Notes under the pieces: generated by a model
The model's database searches: none
What the model was told of the DNA's origin: nothing
The model's input: the letters and a program-made list of their open reading frames with translations, nothing else
In this document: piece by piece, positions 6,013 to 15,915 of the stretch
Numbering within the stretch: position 1 is the first letter of the stretch
Layout of the letters: each line of letters starts with the position of its first letter
IMG/VR virus record: IMGVR_UViG_3300027671_000037
Location: 1-29,104 of that record
DNA: 29,104 nt
Origin: a virus
Strand: one strand, 5' to 3'
Made by a program: the position numbers and the translations under genes

Positions 6013-8550
6013 CTAATCCTGCCGATTCGCCGCGTAGCTGATGGGCGTTTGCAATCGCTTGCTTAGTGTAATTTTACCGGCTCCGCCCTTGGTGGGTCTG
6101 ACCGCTTTAGGTGGCGGCATCGGTGCTAGTTGTCCCGCTTGCTGGTTGCTCAAAAGTCCCGCATGGGATCCGTCGAGATCTTGCCCCATCAACATTGAAA
6201 GGGTTTGGCGTTGCTGGTAAGGAATCGGCTCTGATCGGTCGGTGATTTTCTCTAAGACGGTTGAACGCAGTTTTTCGAGTAGTTTGGGGTAGACCGTTTG
6301 AAGCGTCTCGATCTCTTCTGGACTCACTGACCCGGCTTTCGCATGCGCCAGCACGGAAAGCGGATTTTCAACCGCGTTTTTGTAGCGAGCATATTTTGCG
6401 ATCTCCGCTGCGCTCGGCTCCCACTTGCTGGCTAACGGGCCTTGCTGCTGATGTTGGGGCACCTTCGATGCGAGAAAGCCCACTGCCGCACTGGTCGCCA
6501 GATGGAGCGCATCGCTCGTTTTTGGTGCGTGGGGATACATGTTCGCCGTGGCATCGCTCAACTTGTCGGCCAGGGCTTCGGGATTGTTTGCGAGCGATCG
6601 GATTTGGTCCGTATGCTCGATAAATTCCGACTTGGTTAATTGGGCTGCAACCCGACCAGCTCTTTGCTGTGCCGCTTGAATGGTTCCTTTAACCAAATCA
6701 GCCGCTCCGGAATTGATGGAGCGATCGACCGCATTCGAAAGGCGTTCTAGCTTTCCTAGAACTTCGGCCACTCGAACAGGATTCGCAAACTCGGATACGG
6801 CATGGAGCGGACCGATCAATGCGCCGACCGGTCCCAGAACGGCGTGGCCGATTGCACTCTCCCCAACGGCAGTGAATCCGCTTACGCCGCGCCCTCCCAT
6901 TTCTTGCATTGTCTCTAAAAGGGCGGCTTCCTTGCGGGCTTGCTGGATTCCCTCGGCGGTTTTGTCGATCAGGTTTTTGTGGGCAAGCGGAGAGTAATCC
7001 CCGGTCGGGACAAACTTGTGGGATTCCTCCAGCGCCGCGTTGTAGTTGTTTGAATCCTCGATAAACTTATCGAGAATGTTGGAGCGGATCTCGCCGGTCG
7101 CCGGATCGTTGATCTGCTTGAAGTAGCTAACCATCTTCTTCGGATCGAACTTGCCCCGAGTGGTGAACTCTTTGGTAATAGCTGCTTGGCTGTCTCGGAG
7201 CTGACTCTCGGCCTCGTTGACCGCTGCCTGGCGTGCGCCTGCTTTGCCCCAAACGTTCTGGTCTTCGAGCGTAGTCTTAAATTGATTCCAGAGGTTTCCG
7301 ACTTCTCTCGCGCTGTTCTGGCTGACTCTATCCGCCATCGGTGAGGCTTTTTGCCAATCCCACAAAGTTCTTTTGGCTTCTTCGATCCGCTTGAACTTGT
7401 CGAGCGTCGTCAACTCGTTCTCGGGGTTGAAATCCCGAAGCAAGCCGTCGCGCATCAGCTCCAGCTGGCGGGCGGTTCCTTTGTCCCACAGGTCCGGTTC
7501 GGTGCGGAACTTCTGCGCCATTTCCCCCATGTCGTTGATGAGTTTTTGGGCCGCGCCGTCTACTTTGCTCGGAGCCGCATCGGCTAGCATCGCTTCAAAC
7601 TCTTTTGGTTTAAGCGTCTGGTGCCAAGTGCTGATTGATTCTTCGTTGGCCTGGTGAACAGCGCGCAGCCGATCGGTCATGTCCTTTGCGAATTCGGGTT
7701 TAAGTAAATTCTCCGCGCCACCCGACTGGATGATCTCTCTAATTTCCTCGGGAGTTCTTCCGGTAATCTTGCTTGCCAGGTTGGGGTAAACCTCGACGAA
7801 AGCTTGTTTCCCTTTCTCGGCCAGCTCGCCCAATGCCTTCTTGGATGCCGTGATCGCCTTGGGGACGGCGATCTCCGCTGCGCCCAATGCTCCACCCAAC
7901 CCTCCGCCTAAAAGCGCTCCTAGGCCGATTTGTGACAGAGCCGATTCGGCGGTGAGCCCCGGATCGCCCAAAGCGCTTTCGTGGATGACATTGCCGGTGG
8001 AATAAATCGCCCCCTCAACCGCAGATCCGAGACCTAGTTCTGCGGCTCGTTGAGCAATTCTGCCGCCTAGTCCGGTTGCCGCTTCCCCAAGCATCGGCTG
8101 GACTGCTCCTCGAACCGCTTGACCAGCTTTGGCGATCAAACTCGGCGCGGTGAATTCGGCTGCGGTGCGAGCTGCCCCGAGCGCTCCGGCTTCAGCGGGC
8201 GCCGCTGCCCCTCCGGTCAATAGCAGTGGAGCGGCTATCCCGATTCCGGTCCCGATTGTATGGGCTACCGGATTGATTCGTTCGCGGGCTGCGATGTCTT
8301 CGGGATTGACGCCGAGAATTCTTTCGGCATGGGTGGACAGCCCAAAGGTTAAAGCGCTGCCAGCTGCTTCCGCTGCGGTCTTTAGCTGTTCAAGCGGGGA
8401 GCTAAACTTTTGCTGCAGCTCGTATTCTTTGATCTGCTCATCCGAAGCGGGGACGTAGCCCAGATTCCCGGCATATCTAACCTGATCAGGCGCTAGCTCT
8501 GTGATGTTGCCTTGCTGGTCGATGAAATGCTGCGGGGAATTTTCAGCCAT
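6013..8550 (-). CDS. Large internal virion (ejection/core) protein
   Basis: 845 residues. The N-terminal third has long Ala/Gly-rich amphipathic or membrane-active stretches (IGTGIGIAAPLLLTGGAA; ALLGGGLGGALGAAE), followed by long alpha-helical, charged regions. This is typical of podovirus internal core proteins that are ejected with the DNA. The ATG overlaps the stop of the upstream virion gene (TAATG), so translation is coupled. No transglycosylase or protease motif was spotted. Last gene of the operon driven from P3. Confidence 0.6.
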   Translation of the reverse strand: MAENSPQHFIDQQGNITELAPDQVRYAGNLGYVPASDEQIKEYELQQKFSSPLEQLKTAAEAAGSALTFGLSTHAERILGVNPEDIAARERINPVAHTIGTGIGIAAPLLLTGGAAAPAEAGALGAARTAAEFTAPSLIAKAGQAVRGAVQPMLGEAATGLGGRIAQRAAELGLGSAVEGAIYSTGNVIHESALGDPGLTAESALSQIGLGALLGGGLGGALGAAEIAVPKAITASKKALGELAEKGKQAFVEVYPNLASKITGRTPEEIREIIQSGGAENLLKPEFAKDMTDRLRAVHQANEESISTWHQTLKPKEFEAMLADAAPSKVDGAAQKLINDMGEMAQKFRTEPDLWDKGTARQLELMRDGLLRDFNPENELTTLDKFKRIEEAKRTLWDWQKASPMADRVSQNSAREVGNLWNQFKTTLEDQNVWGKAGARQAAVNEAESQLRDSQAAITKEFTTRGKFDPKKMVSYFKQINDPATGEIRSNILDKFIEDSNNYNAALEESHKFVPTGDYSPLAHKNLIDKTAEGIQQARKEAALLETMQEMGGRGVSGFTAVGESAIGHAVLGPVGALIGPLHAVSEFANPVRVAEVLGKLERLSNAVDRSINSGAADLVKGTIQAAQQRAGRVAAQLTKSEFIEHTDQIRSLANNPEALADKLSDATANMYPHAPKTSDALHLATSAAVGFLASKVPQHQQQGPLASKWEPSAAEIAKYARYKNAVENPLSVLAHAKAGSVSPEEIETLQTVYPKLLEKLRSTVLEKITDRSEPIPYQQRQTLSMLMGQDLDGSHAGLLSNQQAGQLAPMPPPKAVRPTKGGAGKITLSKRLQTPISYAANRQD

Positions 8551-10136
8551 TATTCTCCCGCTGTTTGAGATTCCGCCGAGCCCGAAGGCACAGCGCCCTT
8601 CCTTCGGGCTTCAGCATGTGCCGTCATTATTCCGGCGAGGCGCTTTCGAGCATCCTTGGCAATTTCCAGGTTGATGGAGTGTGTATCCTCAAGCATCTTT
8701 TCCCAGCCCTTGACCACCGGATTGTTAGGTCTGGTAATCCCTTCCATGGCCATCAAGCCCTGAAGTATTTGATTATCGGAGGCCGATGCCGCTCTAGTAG
8801 ATGGCAAGACATCGGGTAAGTACGACATGCCAGGAACAAGCCCGGCAACTTTCGCAAGCATACTTTTATCGGTCGCGGTTTTAACACCTTCCATCGCTTC
8901 CAGAGTTTTGGTGTCTGGTGCCATTGCTCTAATTCGTTTCAGCATTTCCTCGGGCAAAAGCATTTCGCCCCCCGGAGGCATCTGTCCGGTGCGGAGGTAT
9001 TGGCCGAGGGCTTGATATTGTGCCTTTTGATATTCGAAAGCTAAATTCGCTTGTTTCTCCCCCATCTCTTCATGGCGTAAGACCGCCTGGGTTTGGGCGA
9101 TCTTCATCACGTTATCGACGTGTTGCTGGCTCAGTCCCGCGTTAAGCTGGGAGGCCTTGGCTTGAGCTTCGGGGCCTCCATATCGGGTAGCAATTTCCAA
9201 ACCCTTCGCTCCGGCATCGGCCATCATCCTAGAGCGGAGTAGCGATTCCGCTTGGGCGGCGCTATAGCCTTGCTGTAAGAGGTTTGAGTAATCGGTTTGC
9301 TTTTTTCCGAGGTTTGCCTTTTGAGCATCGATGTCTTGGTCGATATATTTTTGGATGATTCCTAGTGCTTGGTTTGGCCCCCCGGTGAGAGCTGCCCCGA
9401 ATCCTCCCAATGCAATCCCCAAGGCTGCGCTGATCTTTTGACCTATGTTCCGACTGTTGAGCCAGTGCTCTGGATCTATCGTCCCGGCTGCGATTTCTTT
9501 CCGCTTTGCATCTTCATCGGCCAGCTGCTTCTGTTGGCGGAGTGCCGCTTGTGTGTCGGCCTGGGCGATTTTATCGTTCCAGTATTTTTGATTCTGGGCG
9601 AGATCATCGGCCTTGGCTTCAGCAATGTTTGCCGCATTGATGTTGGCCCCCTTTGCTTCCTGTTCCGCTGCGCCCGCTAATCCCGCCCAATTAGGTCCGC
9701 CGCCACCTCCGCCTTTTTTCTCGTGGGCGGTAAGCGCGGCGTTCACCGCTTCCGGAGTAATTGTCCCGACTGGAGTTGAAACGCTTCCTGAGGGAGCTTC
9801 CGGTCCTATGCCGAAATCACCTGTCGCTCCGGTAGTTGGTCTATCTTCGGGGGGCAATTCTCGCCCGAACGCTTTTTCGCCAAGGCGACCAGCCGCCGAT
9901 GATACTTGTGGGATTTCTGTAATCGGCGCTCCAGTTGAGGGTTCGACTTCGGCTTTTATCGGCTGATCCGGAGTTCCCTCCGCCAGTTTGAGAACGGGTC
10001 CGCCGTGGGCCATCTTGCGGATTTTATCCTGCAAACTCTTCGAGATTCCTTTTTTGGCCACGCGGTATGGCTTCCCATCCCCGTGGTCAATGTGAAATTC
10101 CTTTTCGTTTTCGTGCGAGATTTTGAATGATTTCAT
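8550..10136 (-). CDS. Internal virion protein
   Basis: 528 residues. It has an N-terminal short domain ending in MAHGGPVLKL (about 42-51), a disordered Pro/Gly-rich part with a six-Gly run, then a long helical, Gln/Ala-rich region (about 165-390). The segment ALGIALGGFGAALTGG followed by DIDAQKANLGKK is a pattern seen in internal virion proteins of podovirus-like phages. It overlaps the next gene by one base (TAATG). The neighbouring genes, an S74 protein upstream and a large internal protein downstream, support a place in the inner virion. Confidence 0.6.
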   Translation of the reverse strand: MKSFKISHENEKEFHIDHGDGKPYRVAKKGISKSLQDKIRKMAHGGPVLKLAEGTPDQPIKAEVEPSTGAPITEIPQVSSAAGRLGEKAFGRELPPEDRPTTGATGDFGIGPEAPSGSVSTPVGTITPEAVNAALTAHEKKGGGGGGPNWAGLAGAAEQEAKGANINAANIAEAKADDLAQNQKYWNDKIAQADTQAALRQQKQLADEDAKRKEIAAGTIDPEHWLNSRNIGQKISAALGIALGGFGAALTGGPNQALGIIQKYIDQDIDAQKANLGKKQTDYSNLLQQGYSAAQAESLLRSRMMADAGAKGLEIATRYGGPEAQAKASQLNAGLSQQHVDNVMKIAQTQAVLRHEEMGEKQANLAFEYQKAQYQALGQYLRTGQMPPGGEMLLPEEMLKRIRAMAPDTKTLEAMEGVKTATDKSMLAKVAGLVPGMSYLPDVLPSTRAASASDNQILQGLMAMEGITRPNNPVVKGWEKMLEDTHSINLEIAKDARKRLAGIMTAHAEARRKGAVPSGSAESQTAGE

Positions 10137-10137
10137 T

Positions 10138-11538
10138 TTATTGGTACGCGCTGATCATCTTGTCGAGTGCGGCGATCTGCCGCTTGATTTCCCGCTGCTT
10201 GGCCAAAACCTGCCCGTAGCCTTTGCCCGGGACTGCTCCGCCCTTGGCTTTCTTGATCGCGGCAACGAACTGGCGCGCTCGATCTGGAGCGTCTTCCGCC
10301 TGAGCAACGGTTCGGGGCAGAACGATTTCCCCGGGGGAAAGCATCGCCGGGACGGTGTCGTTTTCCTCGGCATCACCCTTGCGCTTCGCTTTGCCGCCGA
10401 CCAGCACACCCCGGGCTGCGTTTTGCAGAAAGGAATAGTCAACCCATCGGTGACCGCGTTCGTCCTTTTTGACGTATTCGGGTGCAACCTTTTCCAAATC
10501 TTGGGCAATCACACCCATCCATTTTTGATGTTTCGGATCTTTTTTGTACTCAAATTTTGCGAATGGAACTCCGGGCGCCGCTTCTTCATCCAAGCGCTTG
10601 ATATTCTTCTTGTCTCGTTCATCCGATGCGAAAGCAGCCCCGACCGCGCCTGCGGCACTGGTAAGCCCCCCGATCAGTCTTCCGGGACTGATGTCGGTCT
10701 GCGCGTTGATCGATTGCTGATGTGAAAAGACGTTCCCGCGTTGCGCTTCGAGATTGAGCAAGGCTTGCCGATCTTGCTCGGAGAGCGAGCCGCCCATTCC
10801 CGCTATTCCCATCGATTCGCCGCCTACCCCCGAAAGGATCTGGCTTGCCAAGTTTTGTCCCTGGAGTCGGCGTTCCATTTGGCGCTGTTCTTCTTGGGCT
10901 CGAAGCTGCGCGGCTTGCGCGTTCGATTGGCCCACCATGCTGCCCTGAGCTTCAAGAATGCTGCGCATCGATGCACCAGGGCTCGCCCCGGCTCCCGATT
11001 GCCCGAGCGCCATTGCGCTTTTGAGTGATTGATCTAAGCCGGATTGAAATTGCGCTTGCGCGGCGCTGGGGCCTTGGTTCTCGGCTTGGTCCAGAATCTT
11101 CTGGGCTAACTCCCTTTGCTGATCTTGGGTTTGATACAGCCCGCCCAAACCTTTGTTGAGGATGTCAACGCCGCTGCCGCCGCGACCCGCCACTCCGAAG
11201 TTAGTTACAAACGGACTATCAGGGATGATGCCGGGGTACTGTTGCAATGCAACCGTTCCCTTAATGTCGTATGGACCACGGCCCCCGTATTGACCGCCCG
11301 TATGCGGGATTGCACTCGGACTCGCCGCGTAGGGGGAATTGGAGTAGCCCGGAGTTTGTCCGGGTTGTAACCAGGGTTGTGGCTGACCATTGGGACCCAT
11401 GCCCGTGTTGGCCGCATTGTCCTGTCGATCCCAGCGCGGGGTTTGACGCCTCAGCCAGTCTCGGGCCGCGTCCCAGCCACCGCCAGCTGGAAAGGGGTCT
11501 GTGTTCGGATCATTTGGATCTTGATCGTAATTCGGCAT
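10138..11538 (-). CDS. Virion protein with embedded peptidase S74 intramolecular chaperone
   Basis: 466 residues from the ATG at 11538. That ATG has AGAGGA at a good distance, and the TTG one codon earlier is less likely. The first 300 residues are low-complexity and helical, rich in Gln, Gly and Ala. An S74 (endosialidase-type) chaperone domain starts at ASDERDKKNI (Ser 305), continues through FAKFEYK and MGVIAQDLEKVAPEYV, and ends near residue 370. S74 domains normally trimerise a fibre and then cut themselves off. Here about 95 residues follow, with TVPAMLSPGEIVLP and AKKAKGG-like motifs. First gene of the P3 operon. A host-binding or internal virion role is possible. Confidence 0.75.
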   Translation of the reverse strand: MPNYDQDPNDPNTDPFPAGGGWDAARDWLRRQTPRWDRQDNAANTGMGPNGQPQPWLQPGQTPGYSNSPYAASPSAIPHTGGQYGGRGPYDIKGTVALQQYPGIIPDSPFVTNFGVAGRGGSGVDILNKGLGGLYQTQDQQRELAQKILDQAENQGPSAAQAQFQSGLDQSLKSAMALGQSGAGASPGASMRSILEAQGSMVGQSNAQAAQLRAQEEQRQMERRLQGQNLASQILSGVGGESMGIAGMGGSLSEQDRQALLNLEAQRGNVFSHQQSINAQTDISPGRLIGGLTSAAGAVGAAFASDERDKKNIKRLDEEAAPGVPFAKFEYKKDPKHQKWMGVIAQDLEKVAPEYVKKDERGHRWVDYSFLQNAARGVLVGGKAKRKGDAEENDTVPAMLSPGEIVLPRTVAQAEDAPDRARQFVAAIKKAKGGAVPGKGYGQVLAKQREIKRQIAALDKMISAYQ

Positions 11539-11555
11539 CAATATTCCTCTGGGAA

Positions 11556-11583
11556 TTAGACGAGTCAGCCGCCGATAACATTC
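11556..11583 (-). promoter_or_regulatory. Viral ECF-like promoter P3 (internal virion operon)
   Basis: Minus strand: GAATGT (11578-11583), 16 bases, GTCTAA (11556-11561). The ATG at 11538 follows after 17 bases, with AGAGGA in between, so this transcript can have a short leader with a ribosome binding site. Confidence 0.7.
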
Positions 11584-11586
11584 CGG

Positions 11587-14500
11587 TTAGCCAAGGCTGA
11601 CCGCTGCAGGCAGCTTGAACGCGCCTTTCTTAATTCCCACCTCTAGCGTCAGGTCTTCCAGCCGCCAGGGCGCTTGATTGATCTCTGGAGTGAAAGCGAT
11701 TCGGAATTTCACCGCTTCGCAGGTCTCTTTGTACAAGCCGTGTCGAATTTGGAGCGGCTCGGCGGTGGGCAATGGCAAAGGAATAAACATCCCACCGATC
11801 GGACTGTAGGGATTTCCGAAGGTGTATTGATTGCCGTCGTAATCGAAGGCTACGGTGATCGTCGGGCTGTGTGCTCCGCCTTGGGTTGCTCCGGCTAAAA
11901 GCGCTCTCCAGACCCGCTGGAAGCCTTGGATACCAGCTAAATGAATCCAGCTCGTTTCGGCGATTCCGCTGATGCCTGATGTGGAGGTAACTCCGGCGAC
12001 GATCCGGGTATCGGAATTCGTCGAATCGGAATCTTGGCAAACGGCATTATCGGAACCGATGTGGACGAAGTTGCTTTGCCAAATCGCGGAATCGACCGCC
12101 GCATAATTGGTGAACACCGACCATTTATAAACGTCCATGTTGGTCGGGTCTGCATCCATCGCGATGGCGTCGGTATAGTCCAGCAAAAGGCAAGTGCCGC
12201 TCGCGGTAGTCCAGCGCACTTGATTCTTTTTGGGCAATACCTGTACCGAGGTAAAGACCAGTTGCGGCTGACCGAACGGGTTAACAAGGTTCTCGACGGG
12301 CGCACCGATGTAGTGAGGGGTCAAGCCTCGATCGAGTAGCCAGAACCCTTTCTTCGAGAGAAAAATAACCCCGAATGGGAGCTTGACGATCGTGCGTGCA
12401 TCGGCACAGCCGATATCACCAGAAATAGGCTGGGGTTGCGGAGTGAAAGTGTTTTGCTGGCCGAGATCATTCGGCCCATCACCTTGAAAGTAGTAGGAGG
12501 CGGTTTCCTTGAAGCAGACGAGCTTGTCATCGAGGGAAGCACCGCCCATCAGCGCTCCCCCGGGAGCATCCACTCGCAGAGTCAAGCCATCGTTGAAATT
12601 GATTCCATCCCCGCTGACATATTTTCGCGAGTACCAGATCAGGTTCGGGTCTTCCATTCCCATCAAGAACAGTCGGTTTTGATGGGCAACAACGTAGCGC
12701 GCAGCGGGTGGAGCAATATTCGAAAGGGCTCGACCCGTATATAGGATCTCGTTGCTGTTCACCGCCGAGTCGGCTTGGATGATTGTATAACCGAGCGTGT
12801 CCGTGGTCGTATTATTTAAGATTGAGTTGTTCAGCGGAGTATCGCGGAACAGAGTTGACCCGTTCAAAACGGTTCGCCAAACAACTATCCGAGCCGGAAC
12901 CCTCGGGGTGATTTTATTTGTATGCCGGAGCATCGGCCCGGTGACGACGATCGAGTTCGTTGTACCCGCCCCGGTGGCGATTGTCTGGGCTGGGGTCGGC
13001 GCGCTCTGATAACGATTCCCAGCGTTGTCCGTCCACTCGTAGGTAAGCGCGACTTGATAATTTCCGTTCCCGAGGTTCCCACCGGTCGTACTGGTGGTCA
13101 TCGTTAGAACTTCTGGGTATTGAAGAAAGCCCAGCTCGACCGGATTAGCGCCGTCATAAATAGAAAGAAAGCCTCCCCCGGTGACCACAACTCCGCCGAA
13201 TTGAGCCGAGGTGATTGGCGAGGTTCCTTGAGGTGAGGCTGTTACCCGGGCGATTCCTACCGCTGAAGTGTTCTGGGTGTTCGAAAGTTGGAAAATGAAC
13301 TGCTCTAGCCACGTGGTAAATGGGCGTGACTGGCTATCGAGCAAGGTCTGAGCAACGCGAACGCCATTTGCCCCGGCGACGTAGCTTCGGGCGGTTCCAA
13401 ACAAAGCCTGTGCGGCGATTCGCGACGCGGTTCCGTTTTGGAGTGTATCTTCGAACAAGCAAATGGATCGGCCAACTTGGACATTGGGAAATGGGCTTAG
13501 AGGAATCCCCCATGCGGTGGAGAGCCAAATGTATTCGCGACCGCCGAAAAGAAAGGGCATACTCGCAACGACGGCACCTCTTTGGAAGGTGTTAAGCGTC
13601 CCGATCGTCCCGCTGCTGGTCAGGTTTACAGACCGTGTAGCTGGGTTGGTGTTGACGGCAATTCCGCTGGGTGAGTAATAGAGATCGCAAGACGTTGCTC
13701 GGGACAAAAACCCTGCAACTAGAAATTGGATGTTAAATCCGACTTCGATCGTTGCGGCTGCTTGCGTCACGGTACAAGTGAGATCAAAGACAGTCCGCTG
13801 AAGGCCGTTAACGGAATTGTTCCCCACTACATACAAAAAATTGTCTTGAGAGCTGCCTAAAGCAACGCCGTTGTCGCCGGTAATCCCCGAACTCGTCGGT
13901 CCACCGATGATAGTCCCGGAGCTGTTCACCTCGATCAGACTCGTGGGATTGGCTGCAGCATTGAAGGTAACGAATGCGCGATTGTTGACCACAACCGCGT
14001 CGAGAACCTTCAACCCGGTGGCGCTTGCAGTAAGCGAGGCTTTCGCGGTCCAGCCCGCGTTCGGGTTGGTGGAATTCCACGTGCTGAACTGGATGGTGGA
14101 AGCCTCCCACCACATTGCGAAGAAGACTCCCGCAAAGAAAATGATTTTGGGGAGACTAAAGGCGTTAGCGCCACCGGTCGAAAGCAAGGCGTTCGCGGTA
14201 ATGACCGTGCCAACTGATTCGTCGATCACCTGTGCTCTAATTTCGTCGGTGCTGGTGTTCGGCTGCTGATGCCATAAGTAACAGGTAAACCCCGCTCCGG
14301 TGCTACAGTCGGATTCGGAGACCTGAGCGGATGAACGATAGACCGGAGTCTTCGAGATTCCCGCGAGATCGAACCCGGTTCCCTTCGAGATCCAGGTGCT
14401 ATTTTGAGCCGACCAGCTCCATAGCGAAGAACCTTGAGCCAGTAGCTCGTTGTTGTAGACGTAGCCCTTGGCCAAGCTGGTGATATTTGCGCCGCCTAGA

Positions 14501-14664
14501 ATCGAAGTCGGTAGTGCGGTGTAGCCGGTGCGCCGCTCAACCGTCTTGCCTCTCCACACAACATCCTGCGCGGTGAGAAGCTTACCCGCCAACACCAATT
14601 TAGTGGCGGTTCTCTGATCAACCGAGCGAGTGAAATCAACCTGGATTTGGCGCTTCTCTAGCAT
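11587..14664 (-). CDS. Tail nozzle / stabilisation protein (T7 gp12- or P22 gp10-like)
   Basis: 1025 residues. The opening (QIQVDFTRSVDQRTATKLV, then AGKLLTAQDVVWR and RRTGYTAL) is the pattern seen at the start of tail tube nozzle or stabilisation proteins of podoviruses. The rest is beta-rich with many Ser/Thr/Asn residues and a blade-like section (NRLFLMGMEDPNLIWYSRK; DKLVCFKETASYYFQGDG), consistent with a beta-propeller. It follows the fibre-like gene and the head-tail adaptor in the operon, the usual order for tail tube genes. Confidence in tail function is good; the exact homologue is not settled. Confidence 0.7.
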   Translation of the reverse strand: MLEKRQIQVDFTRSVDQRTATKLVLAGKLLTAQDVVWRGKTVERRTGYTALPTSILGGANITSLAKGYVYNNELLAQGSSLWSWSAQNSTWISKGTGFDLAGISKTPVYRSSAQVSESDCSTGAGFTCYLWHQQPNTSTDEIRAQVIDESVGTVITANALLSTGGANAFSLPKIIFFAGVFFAMWWEASTIQFSTWNSTNPNAGWTAKASLTASATGLKVLDAVVVNNRAFVTFNAAANPTSLIEVNSSGTIIGGPTSSGITGDNGVALGSSQDNFLYVVGNNSVNGLQRTVFDLTCTVTQAAATIEVGFNIQFLVAGFLSRATSCDLYYSPSGIAVNTNPATRSVNLTSSGTIGTLNTFQRGAVVASMPFLFGGREYIWLSTAWGIPLSPFPNVQVGRSICLFEDTLQNGTASRIAAQALFGTARSYVAGANGVRVAQTLLDSQSRPFTTWLEQFIFQLSNTQNTSAVGIARVTASPQGTSPITSAQFGGVVVTGGGFLSIYDGANPVELGFLQYPEVLTMTTSTTGGNLGNGNYQVALTYEWTDNAGNRYQSAPTPAQTIATGAGTTNSIVVTGPMLRHTNKITPRVPARIVVWRTVLNGSTLFRDTPLNNSILNNTTTDTLGYTIIQADSAVNSNEILYTGRALSNIAPPAARYVVAHQNRLFLMGMEDPNLIWYSRKYVSGDGINFNDGLTLRVDAPGGALMGGASLDDKLVCFKETASYYFQGDGPNDLGQQNTFTPQPQPISGDIGCADARTIVKLPFGVIFLSKKGFWLLDRGLTPHYIGAPVENLVNPFGQPQLVFTSVQVLPKKNQVRWTTASGTCLLLDYTDAIAMDADPTNMDVYKWSVFTNYAAVDSAIWQSNFVHIGSDNAVCQDSDSTNSDTRIVAGVTSTSGISGIAETSWIHLAGIQGFQRVWRALLAGATQGGAHSPTITVAFDYDGNQYTFGNPYSPIGGMFIPLPLPTAEPLQIRHGLYKETCEAVKFRIAFTPEINQAPWRLEDLTLEVGIKKGAFKLPAAVSLG

Positions 14665-14667
14665 GGT

Positions 14668-15135
14668 TTAGTTCTCGGCCAGGAATTGGACGCCATCCAA
14701 CGACCAATAGCTGTTATCTTGTGTCGAACCAGGTATGCCTGAGGCAGACCAGATTAGTCCGTCGAGACCTACGTTTATTCGAATCACCATATTTTGACCG
14801 GTTCCAGTACCCATCCCGGCGCAAAGGAAATTAGTCTTTGGTCGATAGCCAGGGGGCAGGATGAACGGCGTTATTGCTGCCGGTGCCACGTTGGTGGCAC
14901 CACCGGTCAGCAATCCACGCAGCCGAACGATACCGAAGATATCTCTTGAGAATCCGGGGGCCATCCAGCCTTGGCCATAAGCTTTCCATCCATTCTGAAA
15001 CGGAGGCGCCCCGGGAGAGCCGACGGTTATCCAGACCAGCGGATTGACAAACTGTTGGATGGCCGCGATCACCTGGTCCTGAATGCGGTTAAGCGTTACG
15101 TCGTCGGTTTGAATTCGAGTAAGCGGAGCAGGCAT
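14668..15135 (-). CDS. Fibre-like or tail-associated structural protein
   Basis: 155 residues. A short helical start (TRIQTDDVTLNRIQDQVI) precedes a beta domain with GWKAYGQGWMAPGF, VRLRGLLTGG, LPPGYRPKTNF and a C-terminal VQFL. The phrase L.G.(L)..GG followed by LPPGYRP is common in tail-fibre knobs and capsid fibres of phages. The gene sits between the head-tail adaptor and the tail nozzle genes. Not assigned to one named family. Confidence 0.6.
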   Translation of the reverse strand: MPAPLTRIQTDDVTLNRIQDQVIAAIQQFVNPLVWITVGSPGAPPFQNGWKAYGQGWMAPGFSRDIFGIVRLRGLLTGGATNVAPAAITPFILPPGYRPKTNFLCAGMGTGTGQNMVIRINVGLDGLIWSASGIPGSTQDNSYWSLDGVQFLAEN

Positions 15136-15137
15136 GG

Positions 15138-15893
15138 TTAGTAATAGTCATTGTCAAAAAACCCGCTGGGCGTAACGAACGAATTGCCGTAACGAGTGTC
15201 AGACACGACTTGCGGGCCGTTCTGGTCGCGGTTTTCGGCGGCGATTTCAATTCGAGCGAGTAGCTCTTTCTTCCGCTGATTCAGGTCTGGCGATTCCTCT
15301 TCGCGCTTGCCTTTGGCTTTTATCGCTGCGTCAACTTGGATGAAGTCTTCCCAGCCGGAAACCCCGTCCACGATATCCACATCCGAAACAAGAGGAGTGA
15401 GCCGGGGTGCGTACCAAACCCGGAAGGTTTGAGCGGATTTCGGCAAAGGCTGGAGCCAGAGCGAATTTTGCCGCAGCCGGTATCGCGCGCGATTGATGCC
15501 GGGATACACCGCCTGCAGGTAAGGGAAATTATATCGATTCCGCTCGGCCATCGGAAACGGCTTCAAAGGAATGTAGGTGCCAGTCGGGTCGCCCGGCGCT
15601 CCGGTCAGCTGGATATCCACTCCCAGAAGTTTGTAGAAAGCTTGGGCGGTCCCGGAGCCATCGGGAAGGGCGAAAGTATCGTTGATCCCATCAGAGGTGA
15701 TCAGGAACGGAGAAGCGAAATAGTATTCATTCCCGTAAGCGGTGATCAGGATGTCATACAGCTCCTGATAGGAGTTGTTGATCCAAGTGAGCCACTCACC
15801 GGGAGAGATAAAATTGTCGTTGATGGTGTCGGAGTAGCTCTGAGCGGTGTTACGGATCGTCGCTAGAGTAGTTTGTCCGGGGTTGAGAGCCAT
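15138..15893 (-). CDS. Head-tail adaptor (tail tubular protein A-like)
   Basis: 251 residues. ISPGEWLTWINNSYQELYD (about 29-47) followed by YGNEYYFASPFLI is the motif of the podovirus adaptor between portal and tail tube (T7 gp11 / P22 gp4 type). RVWYAPRLTPL and a helical end (VDAAIKAKGKREEESPDL) also match this family. A strong SD, GGAGGT, lies about 10 bases ahead of the ATG. The size is near the family's usual length. Confidence 0.72.
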   Translation of the reverse strand: MALNPGQTTLATIRNTAQSYSDTINDNFISPGEWLTWINNSYQELYDILITAYGNEYYFASPFLITSDGINDTFALPDGSGTAQAFYKLLGVDIQLTGAPGDPTGTYIPLKPFPMAERNRYNFPYLQAVYPGINRARYRLRQNSLWLQPLPKSAQTFRVWYAPRLTPLVSDVDIVDGVSGWEDFIQVDAAIKAKGKREEESPDLNQRKKELLARIEIAAENRDQNGPQVVSDTRYGNSFVTPSGFFDNDYY

Positions 15894-15915
15894 TTGTTAA
15901 CAAACCTCCGGACCA

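Noticed and set aside
14684-14690. GTCCAA on the minus strand shortly before the tail nozzle gene
   Set aside because: No GAAT-like element lies 15-17 bases upstream, and it is inside the end of the preceding gene.
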